A stretch of 18,541 nt of DNA from JBFKAV01 sp041621405 (GCA_041621405.1 JBFKAV010000067.1:1-18541), one strand, 5' to 3'; positions 7,820-15,117 are shown, counted from the stretch's first letter. Notes: a model not told the origin generated them from the sequence alone. Program-made: numbers and translations.

Positions 7820-7985
7820 GGAGATGAATCGCGATGCAACGCGCACGGCATGACGAAGCGGAGGGCTGGGAAGAACGAATCCCGGCGCCGCCAGGCTCGC
7901 GCGCGCCCTTCGCCCGAACGAGCCGCTCCGCATGGCCGCCCAATCCCTCGGGAGGGCCGCCTTCGCGCGGGCGCACAGAGTCTAC

Positions 7986-10559
7986 ATGCCCAAGAAGATG
8001 CTCATCGATGCCACCCACGCGGAGGAGACTCGCGTCGTGGTGGTCGACGGAAACAAGGTCGAGGAATTCGACTTTGAGACGGTCAACAAGCGCCAGCTAG
8101 CCGGCAACATCTACCTCGCCAAGGTCACCCGCGTGGAGCCATCGCTCCAGGCGGCCTTCATCGACTACGGCGGCAACCGCCACGGCTTCCTGGCATTCTC
8201 GGAGATCCACCCCGATTACTACCAGATCCCGGTCGCCGACCGGCAGGCGCTGCTCGAGGAAGAGCGCGCCTACGCCGAGGCGATGGAGGACGAGGAGCGC
8301 CGCGCCCCGTCGCGGCGCAAGCCGAAGTCGAAGTCGAGAGCCAAGGCCGAGGCGGTGGAGGACGACGGCGCCGAGACCACGGCGGAGGCGCGCGCGATCG
8401 CCGGCATGGACGTGATCGAGCCGGAGGGCGCGGAGACGGAGGCGGAGGACACCGCGGACGGCGAGGATGCCGCCGCAACCCGGGCCGAGGCGCGCGACGA
8501 GGCGCGCGAAGAGCCCTACCGGGCGATGGACCATGCCTCCGAGACCGATGCCGAGATCGAGTCGGTCGCCGAGGAGGACCTGGCCGAGGAGATCCGCTCC
8601 AGACGCAAGCCGCGCCCGCGCCGCTACAAGATCCAGGAGGTGATCAAGGTCCGGCAGATCATGCTGGTCCAGGTCGTCAAGGAAGAGCGCGGCAACAAGG
8701 GCGCGGCGCTCACCACCTACCTCTCGCTCGCCGGACGCTACTGCGTGCTGATGCCGAACACCGCCCGCGGCGGCGGCATCTCGCGCAAGATCACCAACGC
8801 CGCCGACCGCAAGAAGCTGAAGGAGATCGCCGGCGAGATGGAGCTGCCCGAGGGCGCCGGCCTGATCATCCGGACCGCCGGCGCGCAGCGCACCAAGGCC
8901 GAGGTCAAGCGCGACTACGAGTACCTGATGCGGCTCTGGGAGCAGATCCGCGAGCTGACGCTGAAATCGATCGCGCCGGCGCTGATCTTCGAGGAGGGCA
9001 ACCTGATCAAGCGTGCGATCCGCGATCTCTACTCGCGCGAGATCGACGAGGTTCTGGTGGAGGGCGACGCGGGTTACCGCATCGCCAAGGACTTCATGAA
9101 GATGATCATGCCGTCCCACGCCAAGAACGTGAAGCCCTACACCGAAGCGATGCCGCTCTTCGCGCGCTTCCAGGTGGAAAGCTACCTCTCCTCGATGTTC
9201 AATCCCACCGTCCAGCTAAAGTCGGGCGGCTACATCGTGATCGGGGTGACCGAGGCGCTGGTGGCGATCGACGTGAACTCCGGCCGCGCCACCAAGGAGG
9301 GCTCGATCGAGGAGACGGCACTGAAGACCAACCTCGAGGCAGGCGACGAGATCGCCCGCCAGCTCCGCCTGCGCGACCTCGCCGGGCTCATCGTGATCGA
9401 CTTCATCGACATGGAGGAGCGCCGCAACAACGCCGCCGTCGAGAAGCGGCTGAAGGAGCGGCTGAAGACCGACCGCGCCCGCATCCAGGTCGGGCGGATC
9501 TCGGCCTTCGGGCTCCTGGAGATGTCGCGCCAGCGGCTCCGGCCGGGGATGCTCGAGGCGACCACCCAGTCCTGCCCGCATTGCCATGGCACCGGGCTCA
9601 TCCGCTCCGACGACAACCTCGCGCTCGCGGTCCTGCGCCAGCTCGAGGAGGAGGGGACGCGGCGGCGCTCGAAGGAGGTGCTCTTGAAGGCGCCGGTCGG
9701 CATCGTCAACTTCCTGATGAACCAGAAGCGCGAGCACATCGCCGGGATCGAGGGACGTTACGGCATGTCGATCCGGATCGAGTCCGATCCGATGCTGATC
9801 TCGCCCGACTACTCTATCGAGAAGTTCAAGACCGCGACCCGGGTGGTGGCGCCGGTTGCGCCGGTGGTGTCGGTCGACACGACCGAATTCGCCGATCTCG
9901 AGGAGGAGGTCGTCGAGGAGGAGGTCGCCGAGGAAGCAGAGGCGGCGAAGCCCGAGGCCGAGGGCCGCGAAGGCGGGCGCCGCAAGCGCCGCCGCCGCCG
10001 CCGCCGCCGGGGCGGGTCCCGCGACGAGGCGGGCGCCGAGACGAGGGATGGGGCCGAGGCTCTGGAGGCTGTTGCCGGGGTGGAACCCGAACCCGAGGCA
10101 GCCGAAGCCGCCGAAACGGGGGCCAAGCGCCGCTCGCGCAGCCGGAGCAAGAGCAAGAAGGGCGAGGAGGTCGAGGCCGCTGAGGCTTCGAACGTTGCGC
10201 CGGCAGAAGCCGAGTCCGTTGCCGAGCCCGGAACCCAGTCCGAGGCCGAGGAGAAGCCCAAGAAGCGCGTGAGCCGCGGCCGCCGCAAGACGGCGGAGGC
10301 GACGGGTGCGGAGGCTGCCCCCGAGGCGCCGGCCGAGGCGGAACAACCGGCGGAGAAGCCCGCGCGCAAGTCGCGGGCCAAGGCGCCGAAGCCGGAGCCC
10401 GAACCCGTGCCGGAGGCGGTGCCCGAAGAGGCGGAGGCGCCCGAGCCGGTTTCCGCGCCTCCCGAGCCCGCGCGCGAGCCCGAGCCGGTGGCCGCAGAGC
10501 CGGCCCCGGCCGAGGACGACAAGCCCAAGCGCAAGGGCTGGTGGAGCCTGCGCGGCTGA
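7986..10559 (+). CDS. rne: Ribonuclease E
   Basis: Endoribonuclease that starts mRNA decay and processes rRNA and tRNA precursors, and the scaffold of the degradosome. The 857-aa product has the catalytic Asp429 (in AIDVNSG) and Asp472 (in VIDFIDM), 43 residues apart as in E. coli Asp303/Asp346. The zinc link CPHC is at 530-533, again at the E. coli spacing. The whole core is shifted by 126 residues because a charged low-complexity insert (about 82-212) splits the S1 domain. After about residue 640 the protein is acidic and Arg/Lys-rich, including eight Arg at 668-675. It ends KGWWSLRG; Gly851-Trp852-Trp853 matches the peptide by which Caulobacter RNase E binds PNPase. I chose ATG 7986 (MPKKMLIDATH) over 7932 because family members start there. 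Its Shine-Dalgarno is weak (CAGAG). Confidence 0.97.
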   Translation: MPKKMLIDATHAEETRVVVVDGNKVEEFDFETVNKRQLAGNIYLAKVTRVEPSLQAAFIDYGGNRHGFLAFSEIHPDYYQIPVADRQALLEEERAYAEAMEDEERRAPSRRKPKSKSRAKAEAVEDDGAETTAEARAIAGMDVIEPEGAETEAEDTADGEDAAATRAEARDEAREEPYRAMDHASETDAEIESVAEEDLAEEIRSRRKPRPRRYKIQEVIKVRQIMLVQVVKEERGNKGAALTTYLSLAGRYCVLMPNTARGGGISRKITNAADRKKLKEIAGEMELPEGAGLIIRTAGAQRTKAEVKRDYEYLMRLWEQIRELTLKSIAPALIFEEGNLIKRAIRDLYSREIDEVLVEGDAGYRIAKDFMKMIMPSHAKNVKPYTEAMPLFARFQVESYLSSMFNPTVQLKSGGYIVIGVTEALVAIDVNSGRATKEGSIEETALKTNLEAGDEIARQLRLRDLAGLIVIDFIDMEERRNNAAVEKRLKERLKTDRARIQVGRISAFGLLEMSRQRLRPGMLEATTQSCPHCHGTGLIRSDDNLALAVLRQLEEEGTRRRSKEVLLKAPVGIVNFLMNQKREHIAGIEGRYGMSIRIESDPMLISPDYSIEKFKTATRVVAPVAPVVSVDTTEFADLEEEVVEEEVAEEAEAAKPEAEGREGGRRKRRRRRRRRGGSRDEAGAETRDGAEALEAVAGVEPEPEAAEAAETGAKRRSRSRSKSKKGEEVEAAEASNVAPAEAESVAEPGTQSEAEEKPKKRVSRGRRKTAEATGAEAAPEAPAEAEQPAEKPARKSRAKAPKPEPEPVPEAVPEEAEAPEPVSAPPEPAREPEPVAAEPAPAEDDKPKRKGWWSLRG
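9987..10010 (+). repeat. CGC trinucleotide repeat coding for polyarginine
   Basis: Seven CGC codons followed by CGG encode eight arginines in the disordered C-terminal tail of RNase E. The perfect triplet repeat is open to copy-number change by slippage. Such change would keep frame and alter the length of an RNA-binding basic patch. Confidence 0.85.
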
Positions 10560-10579
10560 GACCCAAGACGACAAGGGAA

Positions 10580-10601
10580 CGCCGGGCCTCGGTGCCCGGC
10601 G
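10580..10601 (+). terminator. Hairpin after rne
   Basis: CGCCGGGC (10580-10587) and GCCCGGCG (10594-10601) form a perfect 8-bp stem around the loop CTCGGT, starting 21 nt after the rne stop. There is no T-run, so it may protect the 3' end or terminate weakly. A second 8-bp stem, GCGCGGCG/CGCCGCGC (10640-10662), follows before ccdA, preceded by the small inverted repeat CACAA-N5-TTGTG (10624-10638). Confidence 0.5.
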
Positions 10602-10702
10602 GTTCGCCCCTCGCTCGCATCCCCACAACGGCATTGTGAGCGCGGCGCGCGTGACGCCGCGCGCCGGGCGCGCTATGCGGTTTCGGGATAGGGGATCTGG
10701 CG

Positions 10703-11449
10703 ATGTTCGGCTTTGACGTGATCGATGCGGCCCTCATGCCGGCGCTGTTCGTGGCGCTGGCGGCCGGCGTGCTGTCGTTCCTCAGCCCATGCGTGCTTCC
10801 CATCGTGCCGCCCTACATCGCCTACATGGGCGGCATCTCGCTATCCGAGTCCGGTTCTGCCGGGCGCGGCCGGGCGCTTCTGCCGGCCGCCTTCTTCGTG
10901 CTCGGCCTTTCAACCGTCTTCCTGTTCCTCGGTTTCACCTTCTCCTGGATCGGCCAGCTGTTCCTGTCCCACCAGGTGTGGCTGGCGCGGATCGCAGGCG
11001 TGGTGATCGTGCTCTTCGGCCTCCACTTCCTCGGCATCCTGCGGATCCCGCTCCTCAACCGCGAAGTCCGGCTCGACGCCGGCGACCGCGGCGGCTCGGC
11101 CTTCGGCGCCTACGTGCTCGGCCTTGCCTTCGCCTTCGGCTGGACGCCCTGTATCGGCCCGATCCTCGGCGCGATCCTCTCGCTCGCCGCCGCCGAGGCC
11201 AGCGTGGCGCGCGGCACCACGCTGCTGGCCGCCTACGCTTTGGGGCTCGGGATGCCGTTCCTCCTGGTCGCGGGCTTCCTCGACCGGGCCCAGGGGATGA
11301 TGGCGAAGCTCCGCCGGCACATGGGGGAAATCGAGAAGGCGATGGGGGCGCTCCTCGTCGGCGTCGGCGTGGCGATGGCCACCGGTGCCTTCTCGGCTTT
11401 CTCCTGGTGGCTCCTGGAGACCTTCCCGGGCCTCGCCGCCCTCGGCTGA
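10703..11449 (+). CDS. ccdA: CcdA-type cytochrome c biogenesis membrane protein
   Basis: Inner-membrane protein of the DsbD/CcdA family that carries reducing power from cytoplasmic thioredoxin to periplasmic thiol-disulfide proteins, as needed for cytochrome c maturation. The 248-aa length and about six hydrophobic segments match the short CcdA form, without the periplasmic domains of full DsbD. The two redox cysteines are seen in the family motifs: Cys30 in FLSPCVLP and Cys150 in GWTPCIGP. AGGGGA lies upstream of the start at 10703. It follows rne on the same strand after 143 nt with two hairpins, so it probably has its own promoter. The hydrolase-like gene begins 50 nt after its stop. The substrate-side partner (CcmG or similar) is not in the window. 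Confidence 0.93.
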   Translation: MFGFDVIDAALMPALFVALAAGVLSFLSPCVLPIVPPYIAYMGGISLSESGSAGRGRALLPAAFFVLGLSTVFLFLGFTFSWIGQLFLSHQVWLARIAGVVIVLFGLHFLGILRIPLLNREVRLDAGDRGGSAFGAYVLGLAFAFGWTPCIGPILGAILSLAAAEASVARGTTLLAAYALGLGMPFLLVAGFLDRAQGMMAKLRRHMGEIEKAMGALLVGVGVAMATGAFSAFSWWLLETFPGLAALG

Positions 11450-11499
11450 GGCTGTTCTCGTTAACCAAGCCCCGCTAAGCTCGCCCGAGGAGGCCGGGC

Positions 11500-12717
11500 A
11501 TGGCGGAAACCGAGGGCAGCGTGGCGAGGCGCCGGGTGTTCTACATACCCGGCTACGACCCGTTCCACCCGCGCCGATACCGCGAGCTCTACCGCAAGGA
11601 GGGTGCCGCACAGGCCGCGCTTTCCGGCTACACGCTGGGGATCAGCCCGCGCCGCGAGGGGCCCTATGGCTGGCAAGTCCGGGCCGTGATCGGGGGCGCC
11701 GAGGTCGAGACCGAAATCGAGGTCCTGGTCTGGTCCGACCTTGTGCGCGTCTCGATGGGCCAGTCGATTCCGGCGACCTACGGCCAGCTCTTCCGTACCG
11801 CCTGGATCTATGCGAGCTCGGGTGCGCTGTTTCGCCTGATGCGGCTCCGCAAGGGGCCGGTGATCGCGGCGCTCTACCCGGTCGGGATGCTCCTCGGCCA
11901 GCTCGCGCTTGCGCTTCTCGCGGCCCGGCTCACGGGCGCGGCGCTGGCGCCGGCGCTGCCGACGCCCTTCCCCTGGCTTGGGCTGCTCGTGGTCTGGCCG
12001 GTGCTGTCGCTCTTCCGCCGCTTGGACAACCGGCTCTTCGCCTATTACCTCTTGCTCGACTACGCCTATTCCGCCGCGTGGCGGGGCGCCTATCCGCCGG
12101 AGCTTGAGGCTCGGCTGGCGGCGTTCAGAGACCGCATCGCCGCGGCACTTTCCGAGGACGTCGACGAAGTGTTGGTCGTTGGCCATTCCTCGGGCGCGCA
12201 TCTCGCCGTCTCGGTGCTGGCCGACCTGATCCGCGCGGGCAGGGTGCCCACGGGCCGCCCAGCGCTCTCCTTCCTCTCGCTCGGCCAGGTGGTGCCGATG
12301 GTCTCGTTCCTGCCGGGCGCCGGCCGGCTCAGGTCCGACCTCCACTTCCTCAGCCAGCGCGAGGAGATCGCCTGGGTCGACGTCACCGCCCCGGGCGATG
12401 GCTGCGCTTTCGCGCTCTGCGATCCGGTTTCCGTCTCCGGCGTCGCGCCCGAGCGCAAGCGCTGGCCCCTGGTCCTGTCGGCTGCCTTCACCCAGACCTT
12501 GCGCCCCGAAACCTGGGCCCGGCTGCGCTGGCGATTCTTCCGGCTCCACTTCCAGTATCTCTGCGCCTTCGACGCGCTCCCGGGCGAGCCGGGCGACTAC
12601 GACTACTTCCGCGTCACCGCCGGGCCACTGACGCTCGCCCAACGCTTCGCCTCGCGTGCGCCGTCGAAAAGCCGGATCGAGGCGCCGGCCTCGCGCTATA
12701 CCTCGATGGCGGCGTGA
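11500..12717 (+). CDS. Membrane-associated alpha/beta-hydrolase-like protein
   Basis: A 405-aa protein I cannot assign to a named family. It starts with a strand (RRVFYIPGYDPFHPRRYRELYR) typical of serine hydrolase-like proteins. A later strand and nucleophile elbow read VLVVGHSSGAHLA (G-x-S-x-G at 228-232, candidate nucleophile Ser230). Between them lie two hydrophobic segments, about 121-141 and 157-173, that look like a membrane hairpin inside the fold. The acid and histidine of a triad cannot be placed with confidence, so catalysis is unproven; a lipase or esterase role on membrane lipid is a guess. GAGGAGG upstream supports the start. The P450 begins 10 nt after the stop, so the two are almost surely co-transcribed. 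GCTAAGC at 11474-11480 could be part of a -10 region. Confidence 0.75.
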   Translation: MAETEGSVARRRVFYIPGYDPFHPRRYRELYRKEGAAQAALSGYTLGISPRREGPYGWQVRAVIGGAEVETEIEVLVWSDLVRVSMGQSIPATYGQLFRTAWIYASSGALFRLMRLRKGPVIAALYPVGMLLGQLALALLAARLTGAALAPALPTPFPWLGLLVVWPVLSLFRRLDNRLFAYYLLLDYAYSAAWRGAYPPELEARLAAFRDRIAAALSEDVDEVLVVGHSSGAHLAVSVLADLIRAGRVPTGRPALSFLSLGQVVPMVSFLPGAGRLRSDLHFLSQREEIAWVDVTAPGDGCAFALCDPVSVSGVAPERKRWPLVLSAAFTQTLRPETWARLRWRFFRLHFQYLCAFDALPGEPGDYDYFRVTAGPLTLAQRFASRAPSKSRIEAPASRYTSMAA

Positions 12718-12727
12718 GGGGGGCCCC

Positions 12728-14071
12728 ATGACCCCGCCGAAGCCGCCCGCGCGCGCGGACCGGGTCTCGCTCTGGCGCTACCTCTGCCTCTTCCGGGCCG
12801 ACATCCTCTCGGCCCAGCCGGCGCGGCTCTACCGGGCCTGGATGGCCGAATTCCGCACCCCGTTCTTCCGCAGCTACCTCGTTAACGATCCGCCGCTGCT
12901 CGACCTCGTGCTGAAGGAACGCCCCGACGATTTCCCGAAATCGGACCGCATCGGCGAGGGCTTGAGGCCGCTCCTCGGCCGCTCGGTCTTCGTCACCAAC
13001 GGCGAGGAATGGGAGCGGCAGCGGCGGATCATCGATCCGGCCTTCGAGCGCGGCCGGCTGCGCGAGACCTTCCCGGCGATGCGCGCGGCCGCCGAAGCTG
13101 CGGTGACGCGGATGCCAACCGGCCGGGTGGAGATCGAGGCGCAGACCTCGCACGCCGCGGCCGACGTGATCTTCCGCACGCTGTTCTCGCTGCCGATCGA
13201 AAGCCAGGTCGCGGCCGAGGTGTTCCGCGCCTTCCGTGCGCACCAGCGCACGCAGCCGATCCTGAACCTCGCGGCCTTCCTGCCCTTGCCCGCGTGGATG
13301 CCACGCTTCCACCGCCGCGCCACGCGGGAAACCGCGCGTGAGATCCGCCGGCTGATCACCGGGCTCACCGCAGCGCGAATGGCCGAGATCGAGGCCGGCA
13401 GGGCGCCCGACGACCTCGCCACCAAGATCATGACGACCGTCGATCCGGTCTCGGGCGAACGCTTCTCGACCGCCGAGATGGTCGACCAGGTCGCGATCTT
13501 CTTCCTCGCCGGCCATGAGACCTCGGCCTCGGCGCTGGCCTGGGCGCTCTGGCTTCTGGCCGCGAACCCCGAGGCGCAGGCGCGGGTGGCGGACGAGGCG
13601 GCGGGCCTCGGCGCCGCGCCGTCGTTCTCCGACCTCTCGCGGCTCGGCTACACGCGCGACGTATTCCGCGAGGCGCTGCGGCTCTATCCGCCGGTGCCGA
13701 TGATGGTGCGCGAGACGACCCGGCAGGAGCATTTCCGCGGCCGGACCGTGCAAGGGCGCAGCCAGATCGTGCTCTCGCCCTGGCACCTGCACCGGCACGA
13801 GCGGCTCTGGGCCGACCCCGACGGATTCGACCCCGGCCGCTGGCAGACCGGGGAGGGACGGCAGAGCGCGCGCGCGGCCTACATGCCGTTCTCGGCCGGC
13901 CCGCGGGTCTGCGTCGGCGCGGGCTTCGCGATGGCCGAGGGGGTGCTCCTGCTCTCGGCGCTCATGGGCGCCTACCGCTTCGCCCCGGTCGAGGGGCAGA
14001 CGCCGGTGCCGGTGGCGCATCTCACGGTGCGCGGCAAGGACGGCATCTGGCTGGACGTTTCTCCCCGCTGA
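12728..14071 (+). CDS. Cytochrome P450
   Basis: A 447-aa haem monooxygenase with all core motifs: the I-helix AGHET at 261-265 with the oxygen-activating Thr265, ExxR at 315-318 (EALR), and the haem loop FSAGPRVCVG with the thiolate Cys395. There is no N-terminal membrane anchor, as in most bacterial P450s. The FLAGHETSA helix is of the type seen in CYP4/CYP102-like groups and suggests a fatty-acid or hydrophobic substrate, but this is inference. The in-frame ORF extends to 12656, inside the hydrolase gene. I chose ATG 12728, which has GAGGGGGG upstream and avoids the overlap. No ferredoxin or reductase gene lies in the window, so electrons must come from elsewhere. Its close pairing with the hydrolase-like gene suggests one pathway. 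Confidence 0.93.
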   Translation: MTPPKPPARADRVSLWRYLCLFRADILSAQPARLYRAWMAEFRTPFFRSYLVNDPPLLDLVLKERPDDFPKSDRIGEGLRPLLGRSVFVTNGEEWERQRRIIDPAFERGRLRETFPAMRAAAEAAVTRMPTGRVEIEAQTSHAAADVIFRTLFSLPIESQVAAEVFRAFRAHQRTQPILNLAAFLPLPAWMPRFHRRATRETAREIRRLITGLTAARMAEIEAGRAPDDLATKIMTTVDPVSGERFSTAEMVDQVAIFFLAGHETSASALAWALWLLAANPEAQARVADEAAGLGAAPSFSDLSRLGYTRDVFREALRLYPPVPMMVRETTRQEHFRGRTVQGRSQIVLSPWHLHRHERLWADPDGFDPGRWQTGEGRQSARAAYMPFSAGPRVCVGAGFAMAEGVLLLSALMGAYRFAPVEGQTPVPVAHLTVRGKDGIWLDVSPR

Positions 14072-14094
14072 GTTGGTCCTGAGCTCTCCATGGC

Positions 14095-14147
14095 ACACAA
14101 GGCAAAATTGTGTCTGGATTCGGATTGCAACCTATGGTAGTAATCCG
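14095..14147 (+). promoter_or_regulatory. Tandem inverted repeats before the 96-aa gene
   Basis: Two inverted repeats lie in the 101-nt gap after the P450: ACACAA-N7-TTGTGT (14095-14113) and CGGATT-N15-AATCCG (14121-14147). TTGTGT (14108-14113) and TATGGT (14133-14138) could form a promoter with a 19-nt spacer, so both repeats would overlap it like operators. The patch is clearly richer in A and T than its surroundings. Confidence 0.35.
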
Positions 14148-14172
14148 ATGCTCACCACTCGTGGAGGAAGGG

Positions 14173-14463
14173 ATGCAAGCAATATTTCAAGGGAGTGCGG
14201 CGGAAAACCGGGCCGGTTTTGGGCAACTTCGTGGCGTTTCCGCACGCTGGCGCCGGCGTCCGGAGGCCGACCAGGTCGTCGAACCGGAGGCCGAGGGCGA
14301 GATCGACGGGCTCAATCACGGGCTCAGCGAGGACGAGCTGCGCGCTCTGATCGCCGAGGATCTGCGCGCCTTCATGCGCCGGCCGATGGCGCGACCGCCG
14401 CGCGAAGGCGCCTCGCCGGACCGGCCCTTCCTGCTCGACCGCCTGGTCTTCGCCGCATCCTGA
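14173..14463 (+). CDS. Hypothetical 96-aa protein
   Basis: A short protein of unknown function; I recognise no family. It begins MQAIFQGSAAENRAGFG, passes through an Arg-rich patch (ARWRRRPEAD), and then an acidic stretch (EPEAEGEIDGLNHGLSEDE) leading into a predicted helix (ELRALIAEDLRAFMRR). It ends near DRPFLLDRLVFAAS. There is no signal peptide or membrane segment. I chose ATG 14173 because GGAGGAAGGG sits just upstream; an in-frame GTG at 14110 would add 21 residues without a binding site. The gene starts in an AT-richer patch with inverted repeats and ends 9 nt before a strong hairpin. It faces the TfoX-like gene convergently. A clear start site and tidy ends favour a real gene. Confidence 0.6.
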   Translation: MQAIFQGSAAENRAGFGQLRGVSARWRRRPEADQVVEPEAEGEIDGLNHGLSEDELRALIAEDLRAFMRRPMARPPREGASPDRPFLLDRLVFAAS

Positions 14464-14471
14464 ACCAGCCT

Positions 14472-14502
14472 GCCGCCGAGCGCTTCCCTCAGCGCCGGCG
14501 GC
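14472..14502. terminator. Bidirectional hairpin between convergent genes
   Basis: GCCGCCG (14472-14478) pairs with CGGCGGC (14496-14502), and GCGC (14480-14483) pairs with GCGC (14492-14495). A single bulged A lies at 14479, and the loop is TTCCCTCA. The 11-bp stem sits between the 96-aa gene and the minus-strand TfoX-like gene, and overlaps the last codons of the latter. It lacks a T-run but is well placed to end both transcripts. Confidence 0.6.
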
Positions 14503-14818
14503 CGACGCCGATGGCATCGAGCGCGGCCTCGATGCGGCCGCGGCCGTTACCGCAGCATTCGGCCTTCAGCGCATCGAAGCGGACCCGAAGTGCCGCCTTC
14601 TCGGCGCCCTTGCAGTCGTTCCAGGGCCGGCCCTGAAGGCCCATCACCATCACGTAGTAGCCGATGAAATGCGGCCGCTCACCGGCCAGGAGCAGGCGCC
14701 GGTAGGCCTCATCGGGGCCAAGCGCAATCAGCTCCTCGGCGGAGTGCACCCCGGCGCGGGCGAAGGCAGCCTGCGTCGCGGGGCCAAGGTTGCGGATCGA
14801 GGAGACGGGCCGGGCCAT
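14489..14818 (-). CDS. TfoX C-terminal-domain protein
   Basis: A 109-aa protein that matches the C-terminal domain of TfoX/Sxy: SIRNLGPATQAAFARAGVHSAEELIALGPDEAYRRL, a helix-hairpin-helix-like segment, then GYYVMVMGLQGRPWNDC. TfoX/Sxy activates competence genes with CRP in gammaproteobacteria, but stand-alone C-terminal-domain proteins are common in alphaproteobacteria and their role is not established. The N-terminal TfoX domain is absent; the upstream in-frame extension to 14986 is low-complexity and overlaps another gene. The start at 14818 has only a weak Shine-Dalgarno (GGGA at long spacing). The start lies 38 nt after the end of the 58-aa gene on the same strand, so the two may form one transcript. 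Confidence 0.85.
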   Translation of the reverse strand: MARPVSSIRNLGPATQAAFARAGVHSAEELIALGPDEAYRRLLLAGERPHFIGYYVMVMGLQGRPWNDCKGAEKAALRVRFDALKAECCGNGRGRIEAALDAIGVGRRR

Positions 14819-14856
14819 GGGCCGAGTTTCCCAAGCCGGGCCGGGGCCCGCAAGCC

Positions 14857-15033
14857 TCAGATGCTGGCCCAGTCGGTGATCGGGCTCGGGTCGGGCTCGG
14901 CTGTCGCGCGCTTGAGGCGCGGCGCCGCGGCCTCCCAGGCCGACTGCGGTGCGCGCGGGGCCGCGCCCGCCTGCTGCGGCTGCCATGGGGTCTGATCGGA
15001 CTTCGGGTGGGGGATCTGGCTCTGCTCGGCCAT
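14857..15033 (-). CDS. Hypothetical 58-aa protein
   Basis: A small Pro-, Gln- and Ala-rich protein of unknown function, beginning MAEQSQIPHPKSDQTPWQPQQ and ending ATAEPDPSPITDWASI. Its composition suggests that it is largely disordered; there is no membrane segment or signal peptide. The start at 15033 follows AAGG with an A-rich spacer, a good initiation region in this GC-rich setting. An 18-bp element shared with the pepN upstream region ends in CTTGAC about 85 nt before the start, leaving room for a normal leader. It precedes the TfoX-like gene by 38 nt on the same strand. I keep it as a likely gene because of the clear start site and spacing, not because of homology. Confidence 0.55.
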   Translation of the reverse strand: MAEQSQIPHPKSDQTPWQPQQAGAAPRAPQSAWEAAAPRLKRATAEPDPSPITDWASI

Positions 15034-15117
15034 TTTTCTTGCCTTTCTGCCTCGGGCCGCGCGCATCTTCCGGCGCGCTGGCCGATCCCTGAAGCCTCTG
15101 CCCGAAGCCCGGCCTGG

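Larger units (their letters stand above)
7562..7985 (+). promoter_or_regulatory. Structured 424-nt gap, probable rne 5' leader
   Basis: No protein gene is supported here. A weak promoter candidate, TTGTGT (7604-7609) with TAAGGT (7627-7632) at 17-nt spacing, would give a leader of about 350 nt. Hairpins inside it include GGGCGCG/CGCGCCC (7703-7723) around an AT-rich loop CGATTTT. GGCGCCGG/CCGGCGCC (7800-7819) has a GCTC loop, and CCCT/AGGG (7945-7956) masks the only strong Shine-Dalgarno-like GGAGGG. The decamer CCCGGCGCCG occurs twice, at 7811 and 7880. E. coli rne has a 361-nt leader through which RNase E controls its own mRNA; a similar role here is inference. Confidence 0.45.

Noticed and set aside
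7824..7853. Nine-codon frame in the rne leader, possible leader peptide
   Set aside because: The GGAG sits directly against the ATG, which is too close, and the codons show no control signal such as runs of one amino acid. Not supported without ribosome data.
5087..7933. 948-aa minus-strand open frame opposite glcB
   Set aside because: It lies almost entirely antisense to a certain malate synthase gene. Its residue pattern (many Arg, His, Leu, Val, Gly, Asp) is typical of the complement of GC-rich codons, and there is no family match.
7986..10559. Horizontally acquired or chimeric rne because of the low-complexity blocks
   Set aside because: Charged inserts and tails are normal in alphaproteobacterial RNase E, and the catalytic spacing and codon use are continuous.
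14489..14986. 165-aa long form of the TfoX-like protein
   Set aside because: The extra N-terminal 56 residues are low-complexity and overlap the 58-aa gene. TfoX-like sequence begins at the internal Met (14818).
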